This document shows, piece by piece, positions 39,451-49,087 of a stretch of DNA of 52,331 bases. The position numbers and the translations under genes were made by a program. Within the stretch, counting starts at the first letter, position 1. Each line of letters begins with the position of its first letter. Source of the DNA: an uncultured Algibacter sp. (lineage in GTDB: Bacteria > Bacteroidota > Bacteroidia > Flavobacteriales > Flavobacteriaceae); NCBI GenBank assembly GCA_937958265.1, contig CALGNX010000022.1, forward strand, positions 1 through 52,331, written 5' to 3'. The notes under the pieces are model-generated. The model had not been told where the DNA came from and searched no databases. It saw nothing but the letters and a program-made list of their open reading frames with translations.

Positions 39451-40215
39451 ATGAACAGAATAAACAAGAAATTACAAGAAAACAAAAAATTACTATCCAT
39501 ATATTTTACTGCGGGTTACCCAAATATAAATGATACCGTTACAACCATTCAAAATTTAGAAAAAAACGGTGTAGACATGATTGAAATTGGCCTACCGTTT
39601 AGCGACCCCTTAGCCGATGGACCTACCATACAAGATAGCTCCACAAAAGCTATTAAAAACGGCATGACATCAGAAGTGCTTTTTAACCAACTAAAAGATA
39701 TCCGGAAAACCGTAAACATTCCTCTAATTATTATGGGCTACTTTAACCCTATGTTTCAATACGGTATGGAAGCGTTCTGTAAAAAATGCCAAGATATTGG
39801 TGTGGATGGCTTAATAATCCCAGATCTTCCAGTAGATATTTATAACGCTGAATACAAAAGTATTTTTGAAAAATACGGGCTTATAAACGTGTTTTTAATT
39901 ACGCCGCAAACTAGCGAGAAACGTATTCGATTTATCGATTCCATTTCAAACGGATTTATATATATGGTAAGTAGCGCAAGTACCACCGGAACACAGTCTG
40001 GTTTTGGAGACCAACAAACCGCTTATTTTAAACGTATTGCAAACATGAACTTAAAAAACCCGCAAATTATTGGTTTTGGTATTAGTAATCATGAAACATT
40101 TACCCAAGCAACGCAATATGCCAAAGGCGCAATTATTGGTAGTGCTTTTGTTAAACACGTTACTAAACATGGCGTAGATACCATTAATACATTTACAAAT
40201 ACGATTTTAAATTAA
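39451..40215 (+). CDS. trpA: Tryptophan synthase alpha chain
   Basis: Cleaves indole-3-glycerol phosphate to indole, which is channelled to TrpB. The 254-residue TIM barrel has the catalytic Glu45 and Asp56 in EIGLPFSDPLADGPTIQ. It also has the MGYFNP motif, the DGLIIPDLP segment and the GFGISNHE phosphate site. It is the last gene of the operon. Confidence 0.97.
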   Translation: MNRINKKLQENKKLLSIYFTAGYPNINDTVTTIQNLEKNGVDMIEIGLPFSDPLADGPTIQDSSTKAIKNGMTSEVLFNQLKDIRKTVNIPLIIMGYFNPMFQYGMEAFCKKCQDIGVDGLIIPDLPVDIYNAEYKSIFEKYGLINVFLITPQTSEKRIRFIDSISNGFIYMVSSASTTGTQSGFGDQQTAYFKRIANMNLKNPQIIGFGISNHETFTQATQYAKGAIIGSAFVKHVTKHGVDTINTFTNTILN

Positions 40216-40241
40216 ATCCATTTTCATTTATTTAAATACAT

Positions 40242-40307
40242 AAACGTTGCTGCGTTACACTAGGTTTAGTTTATTTTATCTTCAACCAACGTTTGGGGTA
40301 AAATAAA
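40242..40307 (+). other. Inverted repeats downstream of trpA
   Basis: Two pairs overlap: AAACGTTG/CAACGTTT (40242-40249 with 40287-40294) and TTTATTTTA/TAAAATAAA (40270-40278 with 40299-40307). Only one pair could form at a time. There is no T-run, so a terminator role for the trp operon is uncertain. Confidence 0.35.
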
Positions 40308-40414
40308 ATGAGTTTTAGGTGGCGCAAATGGTAAACATTGGCTTAACTTACTTATACATGGTTTCCCCTTTGAATTGTTTAGTTATTTAATTAGAATAAA
40401 ATTATTAACAAATT

Positions 40415-40864
40415 ATGGCCTTAAACATTGTTTTAATAGAACCTGAAATACCAAATAACACCGGTAATATAGGCCGGTTAGCCCTAGCAACGGGTTCCCA
40501 TTTACACCTGGTTAAACCTTTAGGTTTCGAAATTACCGATGCCCGTTTAAAACGTGCAGGACTAGATTATTGGAAACATTTATCCGTAACCTATTACGAT
40601 AGTATTAATCATTTTTTCGAAGTAAATAAAAACAAAAACATGGCTTTCCTTTCCAGCCATGGTACAAAAAACCATTGGAACATACCGTTTGCAGATGATA
40701 TGTTTTTAATTTTTGGAAAAGAGTCTGTAGGGTTACCTAAGCCCCTAATTGAATTACATAAAAATCAACTTTTCAAAATACCGCTATACAGCGAACACGT
40801 TAGAAGCTTAAATCTTGCAAACGCCGTAAGCGTTGTTATATATGAGGGTTTAAAACATATTTAA
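40415..40864 (+). CDS. trmL: tRNA (cytidine/uridine 34-2'-O)-methyltransferase TrmL
   Basis: Methylates the ribose of the wobble base in tRNA-Leu isoacceptors. The 149-residue SPOUT protein starts with LNIVLIEPEIPNNTGNIGRL, the family signature. It carries motif 2 FGKESVGLPK (SAM knot) and motif 3 IPLYSEHVRSLNLANAVSVV. It lacks the extra N-terminal domain of other SpoU enzymes, which fits TrmL. Stand-alone gene 199 bases after trpA. Confidence 0.92.
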   Translation: MALNIVLIEPEIPNNTGNIGRLALATGSHLHLVKPLGFEITDARLKRAGLDYWKHLSVTYYDSINHFFEVNKNKNMAFLSSHGTKNHWNIPFADDMFLIFGKESVGLPKPLIELHKNQLFKIPLYSEHVRSLNLANAVSVVIYEGLKHI

Positions 40865-41432
40865 TATTCTAATGGTGTAACAATAAACAAAATACACACG
40901 TACTATGTACTCATAAACCAAATTACAACTTATTAACTTAGAAGCGTCTTAAATTACATTAGCCTATAGCACCAATTATCACTTAAAATAAGCCATAAAT
41001 TAGTTTCTATTGCGTCCATATTTCAATATGAAATAAAACCGTAACGAAGGCTATGCTTTGATTTTCTGTTTCATCTAAACACAATATAATTCAAATTGTT
41101 TATAGTACATTTTAAATAATGATTGGTTTAATTATATTCAAAACTGAAAAAAGAGCATTATTAGCACTGGTTTTATTCCGTTTTTCATTGTTCGTAAACT
41201 CATAAAAAATAAAAACATCCAATTTAAAAAAATGATTAAACGCTCTAATACTAATAAGAATGAAACTATGCATCTAAAGAATTTACTTTTACCACAAGAA
41301 AAAATCAAATTCTTTAAAAAACTAGAAAAAAAATAGTTAGAAACAAATACCAAGCTAAATAGGCAGGTTACTCTAAAATATTTAAAAACTAACTTTTCAA
41401 AGATAAAGATGCTTTAAAAATGCTAATTGATA
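40865..41432. other. AT-rich intergenic region, no clear gene
   Basis: This 568-bp region has only short ORFs. A 34-codon plus-strand ORF at 41232-41336 (Lys/Asn-rich) and a 71-codon minus-strand ORF over it are not convincing. It may hold decayed coding sequence. Confidence 0.5.
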
Positions 41433-41657
41433 TTATCGTTTATTCTTTAGCATATTAAGATACATTTTCTCCACCTTTGTTCTGGCCCATGGCATTCTTC
41501 GCAAGAACTTCAAACTAGATTTTATTGTTGGGTTGTCTGTAAAGCATTTGATTTTTACAATAGTCCCCATGTATTCCCAACCATAATGCGCTTCCAAATC
41601 GATTATAATTTGTTCTAACTTTATACCATGAAGTGGGTTATTTGGTTGCGATTCCAT
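41433..41657 (-). CDS. VF530 (DUF2132) family DNA-binding protein
   Basis: A 74-residue protein with the whole VF530 signature: NPLHGIKLEQIIIDLEAHYGW, then IVKIKCFTDNPTIKSSLKFLRRMPWARTKVEKMY. The V. fischeri member's structure suggested DNA binding, but the family has no proven role. Single gene; not linked to its neighbours. Confidence 0.93.
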   Translation of the reverse strand: MESQPNNPLHGIKLEQIIIDLEAHYGWEYMGTIVKIKCFTDNPTIKSSLKFLRRMPWARTKVEKMYLNMLKNKR

Positions 41658-41954
41658 AGCGCTTTTAATTGTTATAAGTTTTTAACTATTTTTTTAATTT
41701 TAACTGCTTTTTCAAAACAATTTAGGTTGTTGATTTTAACCCATCAAGAGGCAACCTTCAAAAGAAGATCTGAATTATCATTTTTATTTAAAAAAAAAAC
41801 ATAAAATGACACGCCAACACCTTCGCCTTTTGCTAGTATTTTTTATTACAAACAGCTATAATAGTCGCCTTTAAATGTTTTGTATTTTATGTAACAAGCC
41901 ATACAGATTACCTGCAAATATTTCGTAAAAAATTTACAGGCAAATCGTATGTTA

Positions 41955-43247
41955 TTAATTACGCCTATCGCTATTACGGCTTGGACGTGTTGAGCTACTA
42001 TTTTTATTCGTATTTGAACTTCGGTTAGAACGCCCTGAAGACTTCGAATTTGAATTACGCGAATTACGGTTTTGTCGCCCCTGCCCCTGCTTTATTGGCG
42101 CCGTAGATGCATTTGGATCTGGCTCGAAACCTTCCATAACTTGTACGGGTAATTTCATATCAATTAGCTTTTCAATACCTCTTAAAAAACTAGTTTCGTC
42201 TGCACTTACTAAAGATAAAGCTTCGCCTTTGGCGCCTGCTCGACCTGTTCTTCCAATTCTATGTACATAATCTTCAGAAATATTAGGCAATTCAAAATTA
42301 ACAACGTGTGGCAATAACGGAATATCTAATCCACGAGCGGCAATATCTGTAGCCACTAAAACACGTACCTTACCGCTTTTAAAACCAGCTAATGCTTTGG
42401 TTCTAGCACCTTGGCTTTTATTACCGTGTATAGCTGCTGCCGTTATTCCAGATTTACCCATTTTTTCGCAAAGCTTATTGGCGCCATGTTTGGTTCTTGT
42501 AAACACTAAAACTTGTTTCCAATTACCATCAGAAATCAGCTTTATAATTAATCCGGTTTTTAAACCTTTAGCTACACGATATACTTTTTGGGTAATAGCC
42601 TCTACCGTAGTATTTTCAGGAGTTGCCTCAACTTGCACAGGGTTGTTTAAAATTCCTGTCGCTAACTTTTTTATTTCTTTTGAGAATGTTGCGGAAAACA
42701 TTAAATTTTGCCTTTTAGCAGGCATGGAATTAATAACTTTTTGAATATCGCGCAAAAATCCCATATCCAACATACGATCGGCCTCGTCTAACACAAAAAT
42801 CTCGATACGTTTAAGCGATAATAAACCTTGGTTTTGTAAATCTAGTAAACGACCTGGCGTAGCTACTAACACATCTACACCTCGCTTAATTGTTGTAACT
42901 TGTGGTTTTTGATTTACACCTCCAAAGATTACAGCACTTTTTAAATTTAAAAACTCACTATACTCCCTAACATTAGCATAAACCTGCGCAGCTAATTCGC
43001 GCGTTGGTGTTAAAATTAAAGCACGTATAGGTTTAAATTTTTCTTTCGGGTTTTCAGACAAGATATGCAATAATGGCAATGTAAAACCTGCTGTTTTTCC
43101 TGTTCCTGTTTGCGCAGATGCTAACACATCTTTACCCTCTAACACAGGAGGAATTGCTTTTTGTTGAATTGGACTTGGCGTAGTATACCCTTTTTTACTA
43201 ATTGCTTTTAGTAAGGCTTCAGATAAGCCTAAAGATTGAAATGACAT
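41955..43247 (-). CDS. DEAD-box RNA helicase (RhlE-like)
   Basis: An ATP-dependent RNA helicase of the RhlE type, which acts in ribosome assembly and cold adaptation in known bacteria. All core motifs are intact: Q motif ([10 protein letters not shown] near 24-33), AQTGTGKT (45-52), [12 protein letters not shown] (154-157), SAT (185-187), TDIAARGLD and HRIGRTGR. The core is followed by a ~50-residue tail rich in Asn, Ser and Arg (about 380-430) likely to bind RNA non-specifically. The 430-residue length fits RhlE. A good -7 box lies 85 bases upstream. Confidence 0.95.
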   Translation of the reverse strand: MSFQSLGLSEALLKAISKKGYTTPSPIQQKAIPPVLEGKDVLASAQTGTGKTAGFTLPLLHILSENPKEKFKPIRALILTPTRELAAQVYANVREYSEFLNLKSAVIFGGVNQKPQVTTIKRGVDVLVATPGRLLDLQNQGLLSLKRIEIFVLDEADRMLDMGFLRDIQKVINSMPAKRQNLMFSATFSKEIKKLATGILNNPVQVEATPENTTVEAITQKVYRVAKGLKTGLIIKLISDGNWKQVLVFTRTKHGANKLCEKMGKSGITAAAIHGNKSQGARTKALAGFKSGKVRVLVATDIAARGLDIPLLPHVVNFELPNISEDYVHRIGRTGRAGAKGEALSLVSADETSFLRGIEKLIDMKLPVQVMEGFEPDPNASTAPIKQGQGRQNRNSRNSNSKSSGRSNRSSNTNKNSSSTRPSRNSDRRN

Positions 43248-43564
43248 ATATTATATTTTTTGAAGTCCCATTACAGGTATTTGAGATAACAAAACATAAT
43301 GCATTCTATCCCCTTCTTATTATTACGTTTGCAAAGGTACACCTTATATTTTTGGTTTGGTGTTTGTCGGTTTCTCTTTGTAAAAAAATAGTAAAGTTTA
43401 TTAAAAAAAAGTGGGCTGCACAAATATATTGTAACATAAACAATTAAATAAAAATTTAAAACCCTAACAGCAAATTTGTAAAAATTAAAATTTAATGTTT
43501 TAATACACTTTTTTAAGTAAATCCAAGTTAATTTAATAGTATTGTAAACTCAATAAAAAAGACT
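43248..43564. other. Divergent intergenic region
   Basis: A 317-bp AT-rich gap between the helicase and the nucleoid-protein gene. It contains the helicase promoter candidate. An 81-codon ORF reading rightward over it has an unlikely composition and overlaps the helicase start. Confidence 0.6.
43332..43339 (-). promoter_or_regulatory. Candidate -7 element for the DEAD-box helicase gene
   Basis: On the minus strand this reads TACCTTTG, an exact match to TAnnTTTG, 85 bases upstream of the ATG. The -33 TTG is not clear. The long 5' leader would fit the leader-based cold regulation known for some helicase genes, but that is inference. Confidence 0.5.
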
Positions 43565-44614
43565 ATGATTTCAAGAAAAAATGCAGCCATTTCAAAATTT
43601 ATTATTCATAAAGTTGGAAACAAGTTTAACGATACTAAAAATGCTTTTTCAGATAAAATTGTCGATTTTGATGAGGCTAGTTACGATTTAATGCTTCCCT
43701 TTTTACTAAGGCCATTTGGTAGTGTTGTACAAAGTTATCGCTTTAACCACCACGCTAATATAGCCTTAAACGAAATTAATAGCTATTGCACACAAATATT
43801 TAACGATGAAGAAGCCTTTGTAGAAGTTTCAAAACATATTGTAACCCACTTGTTTGAGCAATCGAGTTCTGCACAAATTAAAACAGGCGATGTATTGGTG
43901 GTTATGTTTGATGGTATTGAGTTTAAAGATATGACAACCAACGCTATTGGAATTTTTAAGATTGAAAGCAAAGTGAACTTTTTCCAAACCTATTTGGAAG
44001 ATAATAATTATGATGTATTGGTACAAAAAGGCATAAACTCTAAAAAGGTAGACAAAGGTTGTTTAATTTTAAACCAAAGTGATACAGAGGGCAACATAAT
44101 TTTAAGTGTGGATAATAATAGTTACGATACACAATACTGGATAAATCATTTTTTAAATATTAAATATGCCGATGATGCAAATAACCACACCAAACAGTAT
44201 ATAGAACTATGCAAGGAGTTTTCAACTGAAATTTTAAAACCAAATTATGGCGCTAAAGAACACAATACTTTTTTAGCAGAGACCATTGATTTTTTTAAGG
44301 AAAATGAAGTCGTTAATGTGGAACGTTTTAAAGAAGAAATTTTTGAAGATGAAAAACACATAAGAGAATTTGAAAATTATAAAAAAGAGTACGAAGGTGC
44401 CAAAAGCCTAGTATTAAGAAATCAGTTTGATGTTGCCGAAGCTGTAGTTACTAAAGAAAAACGTAAAATTAAAACAGACATTAAGTTGGATACTAATATC
44501 CATATAAAACTAGATATTGATGCGCCTGATGCTTCATCAGAATATTTAGAACGTGGCTATGATGATGAAAAAAAAATGCATTTTTACAAAGTATATTTTA
44601 ACGAAGAAAATTAA
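43565..44614 (+). CDS. Nucleoid-associated protein (NdpA/YejK family)
   Basis: A 349-residue cytoplasmic protein similar to the 37-kDa nucleoid-associated protein family (NdpA/YejK). Members are found in the spermidine nucleoid fraction; their role is unclear. Matching parts are the start (AAISKFIIHKVGN), FLLRPFGSVVQSYRF, and the acidic middle. The C-terminus is charged and Lys/Asp-rich. A hairpin terminator lies 71 bases after the stop. Stand-alone gene. Confidence 0.85.
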   Translation: MISRKNAAISKFIIHKVGNKFNDTKNAFSDKIVDFDEASYDLMLPFLLRPFGSVVQSYRFNHHANIALNEINSYCTQIFNDEEAFVEVSKHIVTHLFEQSSSAQIKTGDVLVVMFDGIEFKDMTTNAIGIFKIESKVNFFQTYLEDNNYDVLVQKGINSKKVDKGCLILNQSDTEGNIILSVDNNSYDTQYWINHFLNIKYADDANNHTKQYIELCKEFSTEILKPNYGAKEHNTFLAETIDFFKENEVVNVERFKEEIFEDEKHIREFENYKKEYEGAKSLVLRNQFDVAEAVVTKEKRKIKTDIKLDTNIHIKLDIDAPDASSEYLERGYDDEKKMHFYKVYFNEEN

Positions 44615-44685
44615 AAAACGTTAAAGTAGGTTTGGAGATTTTATAACATCAAAATACTAATTATTAAACCTATTTGGGCGGGCTT

Positions 44686-44729
44686 AAAAACAAATTAGGA
44701 ATGCTTAATAACATGCCTAATTTGTTTTT
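44686..44729 (+). terminator. Terminator after the nucleoid-protein gene
   Basis: Arms AAAAACAAATTAGG (44686-44699) and CCTAATTTGTTTTT (44716-44729) form a perfect 14-bp stem with a 16-base loop, ending in T. Because the left arm is A-rich it could also act on minus-strand transcripts from lipB. Confidence 0.75.
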
Positions 44730-44903
44730 ATTTATGTTAATTATTAAAGTTAGTAACAAATGTATTTATAAAGCTAAAGTGTTTTAACCTGAAAATATTT
44801 TGCCGTACAATTGCAATAAAACACAGCTTTTTCAAACTAAAAAAGCACTTCCAAAATAGCTGAAATAAATTTTAAAATATGCGTTTACTTTTAGTAAAAG
44901 CAA

Positions 44904-45608
44904 CTAAGGCGTTATAAATTCAGCTTCAAAGAGATTACTAAAATGTTTAAGTAACTTCTTTTTAACATCGGCCTCATCAATTTCTTGTTTTCCTAGCTCT
45001 ATATTTAAAGAGGTTACGGCTTTACCTCGTATACCACAGGGAATCATTAAATCGAAATATCCCAAATCTGCATTTACATTTAAGGCAAAACCATGCATGG
45101 TTACCCAACGACTAGCACGTACTCCCATAGCACAAATTTTTCTTGCAAATGGTGTACCTACATCTAGCCAGACACCGGTTTCGCCTGGACTACGTTCAGA
45201 CTTTATACCATACTCGGCAAGCGTTAAAATAATCATTTCCTCAAGAAAACGAAGGTATTTATGAATATCGGTAAAGAAATTATCTAAATCCAAAATAGGA
45301 TAACCCACTATTTGACCTGGGCCGTGGTAGGTAATATCACCACCACGATTTACTTTATAAAAAGTGGCATTTTTAGCTTTTAATTGGGCTTCGTTTACCA
45401 ACAAATTAGCCATATCGCCACTTTTACCTAAAGTATAAACATGTGGGTGCTCTACAAATAGAAAATGGTTTTGGGTTTTTAAACCCGCATTTGCTCTTCT
45501 GTTTTTTATTTTAGTATCTACAACTCCCTTAAATAATTGCTCTTGGTAATCCCAGGTGTCCTGGTAATCCTTTTGGCCTAAATCTTGTAGTTTTATTTGC
45601 TTGTTCAT
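44904..45608 (-). CDS. lipB: Octanoyl-(acyl-carrier-protein) protein N-octanoyltransferase
   Basis: Transfers octanoate from ACP to lipoyl domains, the first step of lipoate synthesis. The 234-residue protein has RGGDITYHGPGQIVGYP (from 88), catalytic Lys157 in RKICAMGVR and the acyl-binding Cys191 in IPCGI. Usual length for LipB. lipA is not in the window. Its stop converges on the nucleoid-protein gene and its start is divergent from lysS. Confidence 0.96.
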   Translation of the reverse strand: MNKQIKLQDLGQKDYQDTWDYQEQLFKGVVDTKIKNRRANAGLKTQNHFLFVEHPHVYTLGKSGDMANLLVNEAQLKAKNATFYKVNRGGDITYHGPGQIVGYPILDLDNFFTDIHKYLRFLEEMIILTLAEYGIKSERSPGETGVWLDVGTPFARKICAMGVRASRWVTMHGFALNVNADLGYFDLMIPCGIRGKAVTSLNIELGKQEIDEADVKKKLLKHFSNLFEAEFITP

Positions 45609-45952
45609 AAGGCTATAAAATTACGACTTATTCCCGGGCTAAGCCAAAATGCCTATAATAAAAATGTGTGTTTTTAAAAATTATGTAAATTACTAAACAA
45701 AGCGAGCTATAAAACAATTAGCTTTTAAGTACTAGTATTAAAACTACTTTTAAACGTTTAAGTTAGCATATAGCACATATTATTTTATAGGTTGTAGTAA
45801 ATAATTAACGCTACTAAAAATGGGAGAAAAACAATTATAATTGGTCAATAAAAATTTTTAAAATAATTAAAGGTTTACAAACAAAAACTAGTAACACCCA
45901 ATTAACTTTAAATTCCTTTAGTTGTTTTAAGGCTAAATTAATTACTGTGGTT

Positions 45953-46100
45953 AGCGTAAGGGATAGAAACGGTATCCTTTTTTAATTTAAAAACACCCCT
46001 AATATTTGTTCTATTAGTTAGTTAATTTATAAACTTTCTTAGGCTTGCAATACCTTTTAAAAAAGATTTAGTGGATAGCCCGACCCTTGTGGTTACGCCC
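45953..46100 (-). repeat. Dispersed repeat, copy D (longer, divergent middle)
   Basis: On the minus strand it starts GGGCGTAACCACAAGGGTCG and ends ACCGTTTCTATCCCTTACGC, matching the ends of copies B and C. The middle ~95 bases are different and AT-rich. Its ends pair as GCGTAA with TTACGC, while copies B, C and E pair as GCGTTA with TAACGC, a compensatory change. Confidence 0.75.
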
Positions 46101-46144
46101 AAAAAAATGGTAAATCAATACCTGCAAATGGAAAATCAAATGTT

Positions 46145-46152
46145 TATCTTTG
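46145..46152 (+). promoter_or_regulatory. Candidate -7 element for lysS
   Basis: TATCTTTG matches TAnnTTTG and lies 29 bases before the ATG, so the 5' leader would be about 20-25 bases. No clear TTG box is present at the usual spacing. Confidence 0.55.
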
Positions 46153-46181
46153 CGACTTAATTTTTTACACAAAAATGTATT

Positions 46182-47873
46182 ATGTCACAATTATCTGAGC
46201 AAGAGCTTGTACGAAGAGAAAAGCTTACTAAATTACGTGCGTTAGGAATTAATCCTTATCCGGCAGATTTATTTCCTGTTAGTGAAACCTCCAAACAAAT
46301 TAAAAATAATTTTGAAGCGGATAAACAGGTCGTTGTTGCAGGGCGTTTAATGGCTATTAACATACAAGGAAAGGCGTCTTTTGCGCAATTGCAAGATGCT
46401 GAGGGGCGCATTCAGTTATATTTTAACCGCGATGAAATTTGTACTGGCGAGGATAAGGAATTGTATAATACAGTTTTTAAAAAATTATTAGATTTAGGTG
46501 ATTTTGTTGGTATTGAAGGGACTTTGTTTACTACGCAAGTGGGCGAAAAAACCATTATGGTTAAAAACTTTAGTTTATTAAGTAAGTCGTTAAAACCATT
46601 ACCCATACCGAAACAAAAAGACGGTAAAACTTACGATGCTTTTACAGATCCTGAAATGCGCTACAGACAGCGTTATGCCGATTTAGTGGTTAACCCAAAG
46701 GTTAAAGATGTGTTTGTTAAACGTACTAAATTGTTTAATGCTATGCGTGAGTTTTTTAACAACTCCGGCTATTTTGAGGTAGAAACCCCTGTTTTACAAC
46801 CTATACCAGGTGGTGCCGCAGCTCGTCCATTTGCAACACACCACAATGCTTTAGATGTGCCTTTGTATATGCGAATTGCTAACGAATTGTATTTAAAACG
46901 CTTAATTGTTGGTGGTTTTGATGGGGTTTATGAGTTTTCTAAAAACTTTAGAAACGAGGGTATGGACAGAACGCATAATCCTGAGTTTACAGCTATGGAA
47001 ATTTATGTGGCTTATAAAGATTATAATTGGATGATGGATTTCTGCGAGCGCCTTTTAGAGCATTGTGCTATAGCAGTAAATGGCACTACAAAAGCTACAT
47101 TTGGAACTCACGAAATTGATTTTAAAGCACCTTATGCTAGAGTAACCATGGCAGATTCTATTAAACATTTTACAGGGTTTGATATTACCGGTAAAACTGA
47201 ATCTGAGATTAGAGAAGCCGCGAAAGCTATGGGCGTTGAAGTGGATGCTACTATGGGTAAAGGCAAGTTAATTGATGAGATTTTTGGCGAAAAATGTGAA
47301 GGTAACTACATACAACCTACTTACATTACAGATTACCCAAAAGAAATGAGCCCATTGTGTAAAGAGCACCGCGATAACCCTGAATTAACAGAGCGTTTTG
47401 AGCTTATGGTTTGTGGCAAGGAAATAGCTAACGCATATTCTGAGCTTAACGACCCGATAGACCAACGTGAACGTTTTGAACACCAATTAAAATTAGCTGC
47501 AAAAGGCGATGATGAGGCTACCGAGTTTATTGATGAAGATTTTTTACGCGCCTTGGAATACGGCATGCCTCCAACATCGGGTATGGGAATTGGTATGGAT
47601 CGCTTAATTATGTTTTTAACCAATAACCAATCCATACAAGAAGTTTTATTCTTCCCCCAAATGCGCCCAGAAAAAAAGGCAATGCCAATTAGTGATGAGG
47701 CTAAGGCTGTTTTTGAAATTTTAAAAAAGGCAGAAAAATTAGAACTTACAGACCTAAAAATAAAGTCTGGTTTGTCCAATAAAAAATGGGATAAAACCAT
47801 TAAAGAATTAACAAAAAATAACCTTGTTAAAGTAATAAAAACAGAGGAAGGTTTATTTGTAAATATCTTATAA
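46182..47873 (+). CDS. lysS: Lysyl-tRNA synthetase (class II)
   Basis: Charges tRNA-Lys. The 563-residue protein has the N-terminal OB-fold anticodon-binding domain (about 50-150), class II motif 2 ([15 protein letters not shown] from 256, with R257) and motif 3 (GMGIGMDRL, 467-475, R474). At 563 residues it is about 60 longer than E. coli LysS. The extra C-terminal segment (about 505-563) looks like a small winged-helix-type domain and is, as I recall, common in Bacteroidota. A strong terminator follows. Confidence 0.98.
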   Translation: MSQLSEQELVRREKLTKLRALGINPYPADLFPVSETSKQIKNNFEADKQVVVAGRLMAINIQGKASFAQLQDAEGRIQLYFNRDEICTGEDKELYNTVFKKLLDLGDFVGIEGTLFTTQVGEKTIMVKNFSLLSKSLKPLPIPKQKDGKTYDAFTDPEMRYRQRYADLVVNPKVKDVFVKRTKLFNAMREFFNNSGYFEVETPVLQPIPGGAAARPFATHHNALDVPLYMRIANELYLKRLIVGGFDGVYEFSKNFRNEGMDRTHNPEFTAMEIYVAYKDYNWMMDFCERLLEHCAIAVNGTTKATFGTHEIDFKAPYARVTMADSIKHFTGFDITGKTESEIREAAKAMGVEVDATMGKGKLIDEIFGEKCEGNYIQPTYITDYPKEMSPLCKEHRDNPELTERFELMVCGKEIANAYSELNDPIDQRERFEHQLKLAAKGDDEATEFIDEDFLRALEYGMPPTSGMGIGMDRLIMFLTNNQSIQEVLFFPQMRPEKKAMPISDEAKAVFEILKKAEKLELTDLKIKSGLSNKKWDKTIKELTKNNLVKVIKTEEGLFVNIL

Positions 47874-47883
47874 TTTAATAAAT

Positions 47884-47922
47884 AAAAACAGCCGATAATT
47901 ATAAAATTACCGGCTGTTTTTC
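47884..47922 (+). terminator. Terminator after lysS
   Basis: AAAAACAGCCG (47884-47894) pairs with CGGCTGTTTTT (47911-47921). The stem extends inward with ATAATT/AATTA after one mismatch, and ends in T. It lies 11 bases after the stop. Confidence 0.9.
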
Positions 47923-48275
47923 TACTAATCAAATTAACTAACCTCCACACAAAGATAGGGTAACAACAATTGCTGTAAATGCATTTTTGGTTATATTTAA
48001 CAATACTTAATAGCTTTTTAATTTTCATTTAAGAGATTATATAACAGTTTGTTAATTTTTTTAAGAAAAAGTGTATTTACTTCGTTACAAAACATAAAAA
48101 TAAAGTACCAATACCTTTTGTATTTAACTTTACTTAATAGTTAATACAAAATAAAATTTTTGCGTTTAGTATTACAAAAACATTACACAATAAAACCATA
48201 TAAAGTAATGCAAAAGCATAGTAATAAAAGAACAAAACTTAAATAGCCTGAAACATACATTACTTTACTAAATAA
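47923..48275. other. AT-rich intergenic region between convergent genes
   Basis: After the lysS terminator, 353 bases of AT-rich sequence reach the end of the small membrane-protein gene. I see no gene, RNA or repeat. Confidence 0.6.
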
Positions 48276-48464
48276 TTATTTTACATTAATTACTAAAAGT
48301 ACAAGTTGTGCTATAAAAAAAGGAATGGTAAATAACTCTACAATACCCCACAAAATAACGGTTTGCAATTTATAAATGTATACCACATAAAGCATTAAAA
48401 AATATAAAACAACAGCAAAATTAAGTAACGTTAACCTATGTGTTTTAAAAAAAATATTACTCAT
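48276..48464 (-). CDS. Small two-helix membrane protein
   Basis: A 62-residue protein from the ATG at 48464 (MSNIFFKTHRLTLLNF). It is mostly two hydrophobic segments (about 13-31 and 37-60) and is not recognised. The start overlaps the stop of the upstream yiaA-like gene by eight bases, so it is probably translated from the same mRNA. A longer frame from 48527 exists but lies inside the yiaA-like gene. Confidence 0.6.
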   Translation of the reverse strand: MSNIFFKTHRLTLLNFAVVLYFLMLYVVYIYKLQTVILWGIVELFTIPFFIAQLVLLVINVK

Positions 48465-48936
48465 CCTCTTCAGGCCTATTAAAATATTGTACGTCTCTAG
48501 TATTTTTCTGTACAGCAATAGCAGCAAATAAACTTAATATAAATGCCATAGCGTAAAAACCTTTTTCGCTTAATAGTAAATCGGCGTTCCAAAGTCCGAT
48601 TATTAATAACACAATGGAAACTATGGTTGTAAACCAGCTAATTCCGTAATACATATCGGTTACAGGAATATCCTCCATTCTATCCCGTACAGCTTTTTGT
48701 ACCGATATTACCGAAAACAAACCAAAAAGTAAAACTGTAAAATAGTAGCCCTTCTCATTAAGTAACATATCGGCATTCCATAAACCTATACAAAAAGAAG
48801 TAATACCCACCAGTAAAACAGACCAAGATGCACCTATAAAAGCAGGCGTTGGCTTTTGGTTGTAACCCTTACGCTTTTTAGTTACGTTTATTTCTTTTTT
48901 GTTTTCGTTTTCAGGTAATGTTGATTGATAATTCAT
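48457..48936 (-). CDS. yiaA: YiaA-type inner membrane protein (two YiaA/B domains)
   Basis: A 159-residue protein with four predicted membrane helices arranged as two copies of the YiaA/B two-helix domain. The internal repeat is clear: SFCIGLWNADMLLNEKGYYF and LLIIGLWNADLLLSEKGFYA. A charged N-terminus (about 1-28) precedes it. Function unknown in the family. It overlaps the small membrane-protein gene downstream. Confidence 0.88.
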   Translation of the reverse strand: MNYQSTLPENENKKEINVTKKRKGYNQKPTPAFIGASWSVLLVGITSFCIGLWNADMLLNEKGYYFTVLLFGLFSVISVQKAVRDRMEDIPVTDMYYGISWFTTIVSIVLLIIGLWNADLLLSEKGFYAMAFILSLFAAIAVQKNTRDVQYFNRPEEDE

Positions 48937-49087
48937 AATATTCTATTTTATTAATTACAGGACAAAACTGCAAAACTTATAGGATAAAAAAAACACAAAA
49001 TTTATACAAACCTGACGATATAAAAGCATACTTATTAACATAACACCTATATTGTAGAACTTATATAATTATTTAATGACGATTTAA

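Larger units (their letters stand above)
45609..46181. other. Divergent lipB-lysS intergenic region
   Basis: A 573-bp region with no gene. Its right part carries dispersed repeat copy D and the lysS promoter candidate; the left part (45609-45950) is plain AT-rich sequence. Confidence 0.7.

Noticed and set aside
41138-41353. A 71-codon minus-strand ORF and an overlapping 34-codon plus-strand ORF (41232-41336)
   Set aside because: Both are low-complexity, Phe/Leu-rich or Lys/Asn-rich, with no recognisable motif; probably chance ORFs in AT-rich DNA.
43202-43447. An 81-codon plus-strand ORF between the helicase and nucleoid-protein genes
   Set aside because: It overlaps the helicase start and its promoter, and its sequence looks like translated AT-rich DNA.
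47333-48028. A 231-codon minus-strand ORF over the end of lysS
   Set aside because: It lies antisense to the conserved motif 3 region of lysS and its composition (Ser/Lys/Ile-rich) has no domain; the lysS frame is clearly the real one.
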